Part shown: positions 57,011-64,000 of the stretch, piece by piece
Position numbering within the stretch: the first letter of the stretch is position 1
Layout: every line of letters starts with the position of its first letter
Assembly (NCBI GenBank): GCA_963695805.1
Contig: CAVOHV010000002.1
Coordinates: 372,001 to 436,000 of the forward strand
Direction: 5' to 3'
DNA from: DASUPK01 sp963695805
GTDB taxonomy: Bacteria; Actinomycetota; Thermoleophilia; Solirubrobacterales; 70-9
Length of the DNA: 64,000 bases
Program-made: the position numbers and the translations under genes
Notes under the pieces: model-generated
What the model was told of the DNA's origin: nothing
Database searches by the model: none
The model's input: only the letters and a program-made list of their open reading frames with translations

Positions 57011-58084
57011 TCAGCCGGGAGTGGCCTGCGGCCATCCCTTCAGGTAGGGGAGGGGGTCGATCGGTTTGGTCTCGGCGCCCGGGGCTGCCTTGCCGACCCG
57101 GACCTCGAAGTGGAGGTGCGGGCCTTCGCAGGAGCCGGTGCACCCGAGCCGGCCGATCAACTGCCCGGCGTGCACCTGCTTGCCGAGCAGCGCCGGCGAT
57201 GGCTTGAGCATGTGCATGTAGACGCAGCTGTGGTTGTCCTGCGGGCTGTAGATCGTCAGGAAGTTGCCCCGGCCGCCGGAATCGGGGTCGGTGCTCTTGC
57301 CTCGATCGACGACGACGCCGTCATGGACGGCGACCTCAGGAGTACCCGTCTTCCCGAAGACGTCCTGGCCCTCGTGGATATGCCCAAAGCGCAGGGCGCC
57401 GAACCGGGCCTGGGCGTCGCCGAGGTCGTGCGCCCCGATGAGCGGGAAGACGTAGCCGGGTGCAAGTCCGGGCGGCGTGCCCGAGTCGATGCCGAAGATC
57501 GCGGCGCTGCTCGCCAGGGACTGGCGGCCCGCTCCCGCGTCGAGTCCCGGCACCGGCAGACCGAGCGCCGAGCCCAGGCCGGCGCTCAGGCCCAGCACCA
57601 CGGTCACCGCCAACCCCGCCTTGGCGGTCGGCCAGACCAGGCCGCGTCTTCGCGTCGAGGCACGCCTGCGGTTCTCCGCGGCCCGGGCGCGCTTGCGAAC
57701 CGGGCCCCGCACGCCAGGTTCGATCCGGGCGCGTGCCGGCTTGCGCTCAGGCTTCGGTGGCTTGTGGTGGGACCAGACGTAGCGCTCGTGTCGATTCCTC
57801 TTCTCGCGCTCCCGCCGCAGTTCCTCCAGCCGCGCCTGGCGACGCCGTTCGAGGCGCTCCTGCATCGCCCGATCGCGCTCGGCCCGCTGCCGTTCGATCC
57901 GCTCCCGACGCGGCCTCTCGGCGCGCTCCCGCTCCGCTCGCTCGCGTTCGAGCTGCTGCGTGACCGTCTCGGGCGTACCGCTGAACGGGACAACGTCCCC
58001 GTCACCGCCGCCAAAGCGCCGCGCGGACACCGTCCGGCGGCGCACTCGTAGATCGGCGACGCGATCGTCCCCCGCGAGCCCCAT
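57011..58084 (-). CDS. membrane-anchored M23-type peptidase with long Arg/Glu-rich N-terminus
   Basis: A 357-residue protein. About 1-120 is an ERE/RRR-rich helical region (QLERERAERERAERPRRERI and similar), followed by a basic stretch and one transmembrane helix (AGLAVTVVLGLSAGLGSALG, about 150-170). The extracytoplasmic part is an M23/LytM-like domain: HIHEGQDVFG (HxxxD), YMHMLKPSPALLGKQ and GPHLHFEVRV (HxH), so the zinc site is complete. LytM domains cleave peptidoglycan cross-links. ATG 58084 (MGLAGDDRVADL). Near two UppP genes, so cell-wall context. Confidence 0.88.
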   Translation of the reverse strand: MGLAGDDRVADLRVRRRTVSARRFGGGDGDVVPFSGTPETVTQQLERERAERERAERPRRERIERQRAERDRAMQERLERRRQARLEELRREREKRNRHERYVWSHHKPPKPERKPARARIEPGVRGPVRKRARAAENRRRASTRRRGLVWPTAKAGLAVTVVLGLSAGLGSALGLPVPGLDAGAGRQSLASSAAIFGIDSGTPPGLAPGYVFPLIGAHDLGDAQARFGALRFGHIHEGQDVFGKTGTPEVAVHDGVVVDRGKSTDPDSGGRGNFLTIYSPQDNHSCVYMHMLKPSPALLGKQVHAGQLIGRLGCTGSCEGPHLHFEVRVGKAAPGAETKPIDPLPYLKGWPQATPG

Positions 58085-58095
58085 GCCGCTCGGGT

Positions 58096-58356
58096 CTAGC
58101 GGCTTCCGAGGCGCTCTAGGTCTTCCGTGCGCCTCTCTTTGCGGTTTTCGAGGCGAATCTGGATCAGCGAGAGGACGGTCACCAGGATCGCGAAGAACGC
58201 GATGGTGCCGAAGGCGAAGAAGGTGACCACCTTGTCGTCGGTGCGCCCGTAGACGCCGACCCCGTCGGCGGCCGTCGCAGCGGGGGCGATGACGAGCGGC
58301 CCGACCACCGCGACCAGTCCCACGAGCAGGCGACGAAGAGATGTGGCGAAACGCAT
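58096..58356 (-). CDS. small exported or two-helix membrane protein
   Basis: An 86-residue protein: N-terminal signal or helix (LLVGLVAVVGPLVIAPAATA with AxA) and a second helix (VVTFFAFGTIAFFAILVTVL), ending in a charged tail ENRKERRTEDLERLGS. ATG 58356. It is upstream of the M23 gene on the same strand, 11 bp apart, suggesting co-expression. Unknown function. Confidence 0.7.
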   Translation of the reverse strand: MRFATSLRRLLVGLVAVVGPLVIAPAATAADGVGVYGRTDDKVVTFFAFGTIAFFAILVTVLSLIQIRLENRKERRTEDLERLGSR

Positions 58357-58466
58357 GCCCGCGCAATCTAACGAAAGGAGCAGCGCCTATCGAGCGCGAC
58401 TTAGGTGCGCTTACGGATCGCCCGCCAGGATGCCCGCTCCTCGGCGCCCCGGCCGGGGATTCCGGC

Positions 58467-59339
58467 ATGGATCCGATTTCATATTTCCAGGCAATCGTCC
58501 TAGGCCTGCTTCAGGGAGTATCGGAGCTCTTCCCGATCTCGAGCCTCGGGCACAGCGTGGTGCTGCCGCGCGTCTTCGGCTGGGACATCCACCAGAACGA
58601 CGACTACTTCCTGAGCTTTCTGGTCGCCACCCACTGCGCGACCGCACTGGTCCTCCTCCTCTTCTTCCTGAAGGACTGGGGCCGCATCGTCAGGGGACTC
58701 GGCCGCTCGCTCCGCGACCGCTACATCGATCCCGAGGACAGCTACGCGAAGCTCGGCTGGCTTTTGGTGATCGGCACGATCCCGGCGGGATTGCTCGGCC
58801 TGCTGCTCGAACACCCGCTGCGCTCGCTGTTCGCCTCGACCCAGACGGCAGCGATCTTCCTCTTCATCAACGGCCTGATGCTGTTCGGGGCGGAGGCGCT
58901 TCGGCGTCGTGCGCCCGTCAGAGACAAGGCCGGCATCGAGGACGACGAGGACATCGCGCACAGGCTGAGCTTTCGCGCGGCGCTCGGCATCGGGACGGCA
59001 CAGGCCCTCGCCCTGATCCCGGGCCTATCGCGCTCGGGCGCCAGCATGGGGGGCGGCCTGCTCGCCGGACTCTCCAACGAGGAGGCTGCACGCTTCGCCT
59101 TCCTGCTCGCCACGCCGATCATCGGCGCCGCCGGTGTCCTCAAGCTGCCTGAGCTCCTCGGCTCGCAGGGCGATCACGTCCGCGGCCAGGCCCTCGTCGG
59201 CGCTCTGTGCGCGGCGGTCACCGCGTACTTCTCGGTCCGCTTCCTCCTGCGTTTCTTCGAGACCAACCGCCTGACCCCGTTTGCCATCTACTGCTGCGCG
59301 ATCGGCGCCGTCCTCTCCGTCGCCTTCGCGGTCAGCTGA
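58467..59339 (+). CDS. uppP: undecaprenyl-diphosphatase-like protein (UppP/BacA family, variant)
   Basis: A 290-residue, eight-helix enzyme that recycles undecaprenyl pyrophosphate for wall synthesis. The two family motifs are present but the first is altered: QGVSELFPISSLGHSVVLPR (usual SSSGH, here SSLGH), while IPGLSRSGASMGGGLLAGL is normal. Start ATG 58467. Followed by an 80-residue membrane protein and a canonical UppP gene; the variant may act on another isoprenyl phosphate. Confidence 0.9.
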   Translation: MDPISYFQAIVLGLLQGVSELFPISSLGHSVVLPRVFGWDIHQNDDYFLSFLVATHCATALVLLLFFLKDWGRIVRGLGRSLRDRYIDPEDSYAKLGWLLVIGTIPAGLLGLLLEHPLRSLFASTQTAAIFLFINGLMLFGAEALRRRAPVRDKAGIEDDEDIAHRLSFRAALGIGTAQALALIPGLSRSGASMGGGLLAGLSNEEAARFAFLLATPIIGAAGVLKLPELLGSQGDHVRGQALVGALCAAVTAYFSVRFLLRFFETNRLTPFAIYCCAIGAVLSVAFAVS

Positions 59340-59349
59340 GGAGGTACCC

Positions 59350-59592
59350 ATGACCAAGCGTCCGCAGCTCATCCTTCCCGCCGTGATCCTGGGGCTGATC
59401 TTCCTCGCGATCGCAGCGATCTACTGGATCGACGACGCGGGATCCCTGCCCTCGTTCTTTCCGGGCCACGAGGCAGGTTCGACTCACGTGCACTTCAAGC
59501 ACGGGCTCGCCGCGGCGATCGTCGGCCTGGGCTGCTTCGTCTTCGCCTGGTTCCAGACCGGCGGCGCCCCGCAACGGAATCGCGCCACGTAG
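59350..59592 (+). CDS. small two-helix membrane protein between two uppP genes
   Basis: An 80-residue protein with helices LILPAVILGLIFLAIAAIYW and GLAAAIVGLGCFVFAWFQTG and a short loop containing STHVHFKHG, whose two His pairs could bind a metal. ATG 59350 after GAGGAGG. Placed 10 bp after one uppP-like gene and 12 bp before the other, so a single transcript. Unknown function. Confidence 0.7.
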   Translation: MTKRPQLILPAVILGLIFLAIAAIYWIDDAGSLPSFFPGHEAGSTHVHFKHGLAAAIVGLGCFVFAWFQTGGAPQRNRAT

Positions 59593-59604
59593 CATGCCGC
59601 GCCG

Positions 59605-60450
59605 ATGTCCGAACTCGAGGCCCTGCTTCTCGGGATCGTCCAGGGCCTCACTGAGTTCCTGCCGATCTCGTCCTCGGGGCACCTGATCCTCGTCCCGTGG
59701 CTCCAGGACTACACGTTCCTGGAGGACCACGAGTCGTTCAACAAGACCTTCGACGTGGCGCTGCACGCGGGAACGCTGATCGCCGCGATCGCCTACTTCC
59801 GCCACGAGGTGGTCACCTTCACCGCTGCCTTCTTCCGAAGCCTTCGCCGGCGCTCCATCGAGACGACGGAGGAGCGGATCGCCTGGGCGATCGCGGTCGG
59901 GACCGTGCCCGCCGTCATCGCCGGCGGGCTCGGAGCGGGCTTCATCGAGGACCACCTCGGCGAGCCGTGGATGATCGGGATCCAGCTGATCGTCTTCGGC
60001 GCCCTGCTGGGCTGGGCCGATCGCCTGCCCCAGTCGCGTGACTTCGGCGAGGTCCGGATCGGCGACGGCCTGAAGATCGGCCTCGCCCAGGTCCTCGCGC
60101 TGGCGCCGGGAACGTCGCGCTCGGGGATCACGATCACCGCGGCGCGCTACCTCGGCTTCGACCGGGACACCGCCGCGCGGGTCTCGTTCCTGTTGCTGAT
60201 CCCGGCGGTCGCCGGGGCGACCGCCTACAGCGCCTACAAGGCGATCATCGACGGCCTCCCCAACGACGTGGCCGGCCCGATCGTCGTCGGCACGATCGCC
60301 TCGGCGATCTCCGGCTACCTCGCGATCGCCTGGCTGCTCCGGCTGGTGCGCACGCACAGCTACCGGCCGTTCGTGCTCTACCGCTACTTCGCCGGGGCGT
60401 TCGTCCTGCTGCTGATCGCGACGGGGCTTCGCTCCGCGACGTTCGGGTAG
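59605..60450 (+). CDS. uppP: undecaprenyl-diphosphatase (UppP/BacA)
   Basis: A 281-residue canonical UppP. GIVQGLTEFLPISSSGHLIL (catalytic Glu and Ser region) and LAPGTSRSGITITAARYLGF (PGxSRSG) are complete. It dephosphorylates undecaprenyl pyrophosphate at the membrane and confers bacitracin resistance. ATG 59605. Its stop codon lies in a hairpin that extends over the intergenic region. Confidence 0.95.
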   Translation: MSELEALLLGIVQGLTEFLPISSSGHLILVPWLQDYTFLEDHESFNKTFDVALHAGTLIAAIAYFRHEVVTFTAAFFRSLRRRSIETTEERIAWAIAVGTVPAVIAGGLGAGFIEDHLGEPWMIGIQLIVFGALLGWADRLPQSRDFGEVRIGDGLKIGLAQVLALAPGTSRSGITITAARYLGFDRDTAARVSFLLLIPAVAGATAYSAYKAIIDGLPNDVAGPIVVGTIASAISGYLAIAWLLRLVRTHSYRPFVLYRYFAGAFVLLLIATGLRSATFG

Positions 60451-60504
60451 CCCTACCGCGAACGTCCCGGAATGCTCGCTGAGAGGGGTACTGCGGGACG
60501 TTCG
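60438..60504. terminator. competing inverted repeats between convergent genes
   Basis: GACGTTCGGGTAG (60438-60450, containing the uppP stop) pairs with CTACC and CGAACGTC (60453-60466, one bulged G). The same CGAACGTCCCG (60459-60469) can instead pair with CGGGACGTTCG (60494-60504). No T-tract follows. It probably acts as a bidirectional terminator between uppP and the CDF gene, or is repeat-derived. Confidence 0.55.
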
Positions 60505-60520
60505 GCGTGGGGGTGAGCGG

Positions 60521-61417
60521 TTAGTCCTCGATCTGCAACAGCTCGTCGCCCGGCTCGTGCTCCACCTGGAGCGTCGAGTGCTCGACGCCGAACCGGTCGG
60601 CGAGCAGGCGGGCGGCTCGCCAGCGAGCCTCGTGGCAGTCGGCGTCGCCTCTGACGATCATGTGCGCGGAGATGGCAGGCATGCCGGTGGTCACCTCCCA
60701 GACATGGAGGTCATGCACCTCGACCACCCCCGCCTCGTGGACCAGTGCCTCGCCGATCGCCTCGGGGTCGAGGCCGGGTGGCGCCGCCTCCATGAAGACC
60801 CGCCCCGTCTCGCGTAGGAGGCCGTAGGCCGCCCAGAGCATCAGCGCCGCGATCAGCAGCGAGGCGATTCCGTCGGCCCGCTCGAACCCCCAGATGAGGA
60901 TCAGCGCCCCGGCGACAGCCGTCGCGATGAAGGCGAAGAGGTCCGTGACCACATGCAGGAAGGCGCCCTCGACATTGAGGCTGCGCCGCTCCGCGCCGGC
61001 CAGCATCCGGGCCGCGACCAGGTTGACCGCGATCCCGATCACGGCCACCACGAGGACCAGGCCCCCCTCCACGTCCGGCGGATCTATGAGCCGCCGGATC
61101 CCCTCGAAGACGATCAGCCCGCCGAGCAGCAGCAGGGTGATGCCGTTGATCTGGGCCGAGAGGATCTCGGCGCGCCTCAGCCCATAGGTGAAGCTGCCCG
61201 TCGGAGGCCGGTTCGCCAGGCGAAGCGCCGTGAGGGCGAGACCCAGCGCGACAGCGTCGGTGAGCATGTGGCCGGCGTCCGAGATCAGGGCGAGGGAGGA
61301 CCCGAGGATGCCCGCCACCAGCTCGGCGACCATGAAGGCGACGATCAGCGCGAAGGCGCCGCCGAGCCGTCTCGCGTCGGACTCGCCGGAGGGGCCGTGG
61401 GCGTGGGTGTGCGCCAT
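60521..61417 (-). CDS. cation diffusion facilitator (CzcD-like) metal exporter
   Basis: A 298-residue CDF transporter that exports Zn2+ or similar divalent ions. Metal motifs: AHTHAHG near the N-terminus, ALISDAGHMLTDAVALGLAL (HxxxD) and LHVVTDLFAFIATAVAG (HxxxD). The C-terminal cytosolic metallochaperone-like domain is complete. ATG 61417 has no ribosome site; an ORF (61425-61619) ending 7 nt upstream may deliver ribosomes. The leader contains an intrinsic terminator. Confidence 0.93.
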   Translation of the reverse strand: MAHTHAHGPSGESDARRLGGAFALIVAFMVAELVAGILGSSLALISDAGHMLTDAVALGLALTALRLANRPPTGSFTYGLRRAEILSAQINGITLLLLGGLIVFEGIRRLIDPPDVEGGLVLVVAVIGIAVNLVAARMLAGAERRSLNVEGAFLHVVTDLFAFIATAVAGALILIWGFERADGIASLLIAALMLWAAYGLLRETGRVFMEAAPPGLDPEAIGEALVHEAGVVEVHDLHVWEVTTGMPAISAHMIVRGDADCHEARWRAARLLADRFGVEHSTLQVEHEPGDELLQIED

Positions 61418-61424
61418 GCGCCGA

Positions 61425-61619
61425 TTATCGCCGCAGGCTCAGTCTTGCCAGGGCGATCGCGCCCCGGTGATCGCCCAAAAAAAAGCGCGCGACCCGGGGC
61501 AGGGAGGGGTCGCGCGCGCTGACGAGAGAGGAATCTCGAAAGTGAACGAGAGTCTCGTCGCGCGAGCGCCCCCCGGTGTGAATATCCGGATACGGTTCAG
61601 CGCCCGATTTATGTGCCAT
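61425..61619 (-). promoter_or_regulatory. leader with upstream ORF in front of the CDF gene
   Basis: On the minus strand an ATG-started frame of 64 codons (begins MAHKSGAEPYPDIHTGGRSR) runs through the terminator hairpin and stops at 61425, 7 nt before the CDF ATG. It is not protein-like in composition. An alternative pairing, CTCGTC-GCGCG (61554-61564) with CGCGC and GACGAG around 61513-61526, excludes the terminator stem. This suggests transcription attenuation, by translation of the ORF or by a ligand. Confidence 0.4.
61477..61517 (-). terminator. intrinsic terminator in the CDF leader
   Basis: On the minus strand an 11-bp stem GCGCGCGACCC/GGGTCGCGCGC (61485-61517, loop 11 nt) is directly followed by eight U (61477-61484). 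It is the clearest Rho-independent terminator of the window, yet lies 60 nt upstream of, and on the same strand as, the CDF gene and downstream of no annotated gene. A second GGGCGATC/GATCGCCC hairpin follows (61451-61476). Confidence 0.9.
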
Positions 61620-61744
61620 TTGCTTGTGAAAAACCGGTGAACCACGGCACCCGGCCGTCGGGCGCGCCGCGGCCGCCCGTATGATGGCGGGCGACTCGAA
61701 GCGGCCTGGGTCTGGGGTACGGCCCGGTCCAAGAGAGGGGCTCG

Positions 61745-62551
61745 ATGACTAACCAAGCAAGTATCCGGCTGGCTGTCATAGACACGGACAGTTCGTTCCT
61801 CACCGTGCTCGGAAAGCGACTCGAGGGAGCGGGCTGGGAGCATCGCGTCCTCGCCTCCAGCGTTCCCGTCGATGAGCTCGTGGCGATGAAGCTGAACGCC
61901 CTGCTCGTCGACATCTCGGTGCTCGGGCCGGAGGGCTGGGAATTCCTCGAGCGGGTCTGCGGCGCGATCCCCGGCCTCGGGGTCCTCGTCTGCACCTCGC
62001 AGTCGACCGTCGCACAGCGGGTCCGGGGCCTCCGCCTCGGGGCCGACGACTGGATCGGCAAGCCGTCCCATCCCGAGGAGGTCATGGCCCGGATCGAGGC
62101 CGTCGTCCGCCGGCGAAAGCGCGCCGCCGCGCGCGAGGACGTCGGCCCGCTCGTCTCCGGCGAGCTCGAGATCCGGCCCGACCAGTACCAGGCGTTCGTC
62201 AGCGGGCAGAGCATCGGGCTCACCCGCCGCGAGTTCGAGCTCCTGCAGCTGCTCGCCGAGGCCCACGGCCAGGTGATCGAGCGCGAGCAGATCTACCAGA
62301 AGGTCTGGGGCTACGCGATGGCTCACGGCGATCGCTCCGTCGATGTCTTCGTGCGCAAGCTGCGCCAGAAGCTCCAGCGCCATTCCGCGAACTGGCGCTA
62401 CATCCACACCCACTTCGGGATCGGTTACCGCTTCGATCCCGAGCAGGTCGGCACGGTGGTCGAGCCGGAGCTGCAGGCTGTGGAGAAGCAGCTCGCTGAG
62501 GCCGAGGCGCTTTCGGAGGAGAGCGTCGCGGTCGACCTCCGGTCGAGCTAG
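61745..62551 (+). CDS. OmpR-like response regulator with atypical receiver
   Basis: A 268-residue regulator. The receiver (about 8-115) keeps the phospho-acceptor Asp in ALLVDISVLGPEG, a Thr in LVCTSQSTVAQ and Lys in IGKPSHPEEV, but the usual acidic pair is VIDTDSSF. The winged helix (about 140-240) has GLTRREFELLQLLAEAHGQ, RSVDVFVRKLRQKLQRH and HTHFGIGYRFDPE. A charged C-terminal tail follows. ATG after AGAGGGGC. No kinase gene adjacent. Upstream of a Pho-box and a second regulator, so a Pho role is plausible. Confidence 0.9.
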   Translation: MTNQASIRLAVIDTDSSFLTVLGKRLEGAGWEHRVLASSVPVDELVAMKLNALLVDISVLGPEGWEFLERVCGAIPGLGVLVCTSQSTVAQRVRGLRLGADDWIGKPSHPEEVMARIEAVVRRRKRAAAREDVGPLVSGELEIRPDQYQAFVSGQSIGLTRREFELLQLLAEAHGQVIEREQIYQKVWGYAMAHGDRSVDVFVRKLRQKLQRHSANWRYIHTHFGIGYRFDPEQVGTVVEPELQAVEKQLAEAEALSEESVAVDLRSS

Positions 62552-62559
62552 AGGGTCCC

Positions 62560-62598
62560 GTTACATCTCGTTCACCGGAAGTTCACTCGAACGTAACT
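62560..62598. promoter_or_regulatory. Pho-box-like direct repeats upstream of the wHTH regulator
   Basis: GTTACAT (62560), GTTCACC (62570), GTTCACT (62581) and GTAACTA (62593) recur at spacings of 10, 11 and 12 bp, matching the 11-bp direct-repeat design and GTTCACC core of actinobacterial PhoP boxes. They lie 35-73 bp before the regulator at 62633. Confidence 0.65.
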
Positions 62599-62632
62599 AC
62601 TTTCGCGGGCCAAGTGGCGAAGCTCCCACGCC

Positions 62633-63001
62633 ATGGAAGGTGAGAACGGCGCCGCGGTCTCAGGATCGGCGATACCGGTGGTCGCCAGCGACCCGACGCC
62701 CGTATACGCCGGGCGCCTCGAGATCCGGCCCGCCGACCATGCGGCGCTCGTCGACGGCCGGCCGCTGGTGCTGACGGTCCGCGAGCTGCAGCTGCTGACG
62801 GAGCTGGCCCATAACGCCGAGCGCGTGATGACTCGCGAGGAGCTCTACCAGACGGTCTGGGGCCGGTCCTACAAGAAGAGCGATCGCTCGGTCGACGTCT
62901 ACGTCGGGAGGCTGCGGGCGAAGCTCAACCGAGCCCTGCCCGGCCGGCGGTTCATCCACACCCACACGGGCATCGGCTACCGCTTCTCGCCTCAGGCCTA
63001 A
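62633..63001 (+). CDS. receiver-less OmpR-type winged-helix regulator
   Basis: A 122-residue protein containing only the OmpR/PhoB-type DNA-binding domain: LEIRPADHAALVDGRPLVLT, VRELQLLTELAHNAERVMTR, EELYQTVWGRSYKKSDRSVD, VYVGRLRAKLNRALPGRRFI, HTHTGIGYRFSPQA. It resembles the C-terminal domain of the preceding regulator. Without a receiver it may act as a constitutive or modulated partner. Preceded by Pho-box-like repeats and followed by pstS, so it may control phosphate uptake. Confidence 0.88.
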   Translation: MEGENGAAVSGSAIPVVASDPTPVYAGRLEIRPADHAALVDGRPLVLTVRELQLLTELAHNAERVMTREELYQTVWGRSYKKSDRSVDVYVGRLRAKLNRALPGRRFIHTHTGIGYRFSPQA

Positions 63002-63022
63002 AGCCGTCACGCGGCCCGGCTA

Positions 63023-63039
63023 TTTACATCCTTTTTACA
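63023..63039. promoter_or_regulatory. Pho-box-like tandem upstream of pstS
   Basis: TTTACA occurs at 63023-63028 and again at 63034-63039, exactly 11 bp apart, in an AT-rich island about 95 bp before the pstS start. Period and location fit a PhoB/PhoP-type binding site and promoter. Confidence 0.5.
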
Positions 63040-63131
63040 ACCGCGCCACACGTGCGTAACAAGATTGGGCGGTCGGCCCTGAGAGTGTCCCGGCGTCCGT
63101 GACTGATAACCCCTAGAAGGGAGATTCGAGA

Positions 63132-64000
63132 ATGCCAAGAAAGTTGTGGTTCGTCCTCGCCGCATCCGGTGTGCTCGCCGTCGGCGTTGCCGCCTGCGGT
63201 GGTGGTGACGACAACGGTGGCGGAAGTACCTCCGTCTCGGGCCAGATCCGAGTCGACGGCTCGAGCACCGTTGGGCCGCTAACCGAAGGAGTCGCCGAGG
63301 AGTTCAACGGCGAGAACCCTGACGTCCAGGTGACGGTCGGCACCTCGGGGACCGGCGGCGGCTTCGAGAAGTTCTGCGCCGGCGAGACTGACCTTTCCGA
63401 CGCGTCACGACCGATCGAACCCGACGAGGTGAAGGCCTGCCAGGCCAAGGGGATCTCCTACCAGGAGCTTCAGGTGGCGAACGACGCGCTGACCGTCGCC
63501 ATCAACCCGGACAATCCCGTCACGTGCATGACGGTTCCCCAGCTCAAGTCCGTCTGGGAGCCGAAGTCGACGATCAGCAAGTGGAGTGACATCCAGGGTC
63601 TCCAGCCGTCCTTCGACGAGGACCTGGCCCTCTACTCGCCGGGAAGCACCTCCGGGACCTTCGACTTCTTCACCGACAAGATCAACGGTGAGGAGGGCGC
63701 CCAGAGGACAGCCGACGTCAACGACATCGGTGAGGACGACAACGCCACCGTCACCGGTGTCCAGGGTGCCAAGGGCGGTATGGGCTACTTCGGGTTCTCG
63801 TTCTTCGAGGAGAACCAGGACAAGGTCAAGGCGCTGGAGATCGACGGCGGCAAGGGCTGCGTCGCGCCCTCGCCGCAGTCAGCCCAGGACGGTTCGTACT
63901 ACCTCTCGCGTCCGCTGTTCGTGTACGCCTCGGCGGATGCGCTGAAGAACCCCGCGGTTGACCAGTTCCTCAACTTCTACGAGGACAATGTCGTCGCGAT
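63132..64000 (+). CDS. pstS: phosphate ABC transporter substrate-binding lipoprotein (5' part)
   Basis: An incomplete gene that runs past the right edge (289 codons seen). Signal peptide MPRKLWFVLAASGVLAVGVA with lipobox VAAC, then IRVDGSSTVGPLTEGVAEEF (phosphate-binding Ser), VTVGTSGTGGGFEKFCAGET, LSDASRPIEPDEV, and LYSPGSTSGTFDFFTDKING; these match PstS/SphX-type binders. It captures phosphate and feeds PstCAB, whose genes probably follow outside the window. Starts at ATG 63132 after AAGGGAGA. Confidence 0.95.
   Translation, partial: MPRKLWFVLAASGVLAVGVAACGGGDDNGGGSTSVSGQIRVDGSSTVGPLTEGVAEEFNGENPDVQVTVGTSGTGGGFEKFCAGETDLSDASRPIEPDEVKACQAKGISYQELQVANDALTVAINPDNPVTCMTVPQLKSVWEPKSTISKWSDIQGLQPSFDEDLALYSPGSTSGTFDFFTDKINGEEGAQRTADVNDIGEDDNATVTGVQGAKGGMGYFGFSFFEENQDKVKALEIDGGKGCVAPSPQSAQDGSYYLSRPLFVYASADALKNPAVDQFLNFYEDNVVA

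Overview
The window is a GC-rich, densely packed stretch of a bacterial chromosome with short intergenic gaps, many GTG/TTG starts, 1-8 bp gene overlaps and long antisense ghost frames. The gene content suggests an actinobacterium, most likely of the Thermoleophilia/Solirubrobacterales type. The hints are Lys/Arg/Cys-rich C-terminal tails on a secreted protein, GTTCACC-type Pho boxes like those of actinobacteria, an ECF41-type sigma factor, many FAD-oxidase, VOC, DHFR-like and SRPBCC genes, and an AbiEi/DUF559 nuclease gene. This is an inference from family content, not a phylogenetic result. There are no rRNA genes, prophage, CRISPR array or classical transposase.

Layout. 0-6 kb: a frameshifted secreted lipase, then a tmRNA gene (ssrA, 1275-1634) missed by ORF calling, a second hydrolase, a methyltransferase/cupin/NYN-nuclease cluster and a 55-residue membrane protein. 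4.6-7.1 kb: two divergent membrane-anchored beta-propeller proteins. 7.1-13.4 kb: a cell-envelope locus on one strand (LolA/RseB-like protein, ABC exporter, OmpR-type regulator, histidine kinase, PepSY protein, lipoprotein); the kinase gene is broken by four frameshifts. 13.4-19.2 kb: two DHA2-type drug exporters around an ECF41-like sigma factor, plus a TetR regulator with a clear palindromic operator. 19.2-32.2 kb: small stand-alone redox and detoxification genes (PPOX, MDR oxidoreductase, DHFR-like, SRPBCC/ArsR, two FAD-linked oxidases, VOC, NTF2-like, LLM flavin enzyme), an ABC permease and a PLP dehydratase. 32-41.9 kb: an ABC ATPase, a broken DMT transporter, type II NADH dehydrogenase, an acyl-CoA ligase, an Na+/H+ antiporter, a DUF2855 protein and a diguanylate cyclase. 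41.8-54 kb: type III glutamine synthetase, VOC protein, TMEM175-like channel, metallophosphoesterase, sulfotransferase, HAD phosphatase, MFS, lipoate ligase, enoyl-CoA hydratase, YjbQ and an EamA exporter. 54-64 kb: HD hydrolase, a repeat-flanked AbiEi/DUF559 nuclease gene, a second hydratase, an M23 peptidase, two UppP phosphatases, a CDF metal exporter with an attenuator-like leader, two winged-helix regulators and pstS, which runs off the right edge.

The most distinctive observations are: (1) the AbiEi/DUF559 nuclease gene flanked by two 41-bp direct repeats that each form a hairpin, with the gene's start codon inside the left repeat; (2) a nested interspersed palindrome present in two places; (3) a leader before the CDF gene with an intrinsic terminator, a competing hairpin and an upstream ORF; (4) four genes whose conserved N-terminus begins where only AUC/AUU could start translation, three of them 9-10 nt after the preceding stop; (5) Pho-box-like 11-bp repeats before a receiver-less regulator and pstS. 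Frameshifts cluster in three genes and some change homopolymer length, so sequencing error must be excluded before calling them pseudogenes.
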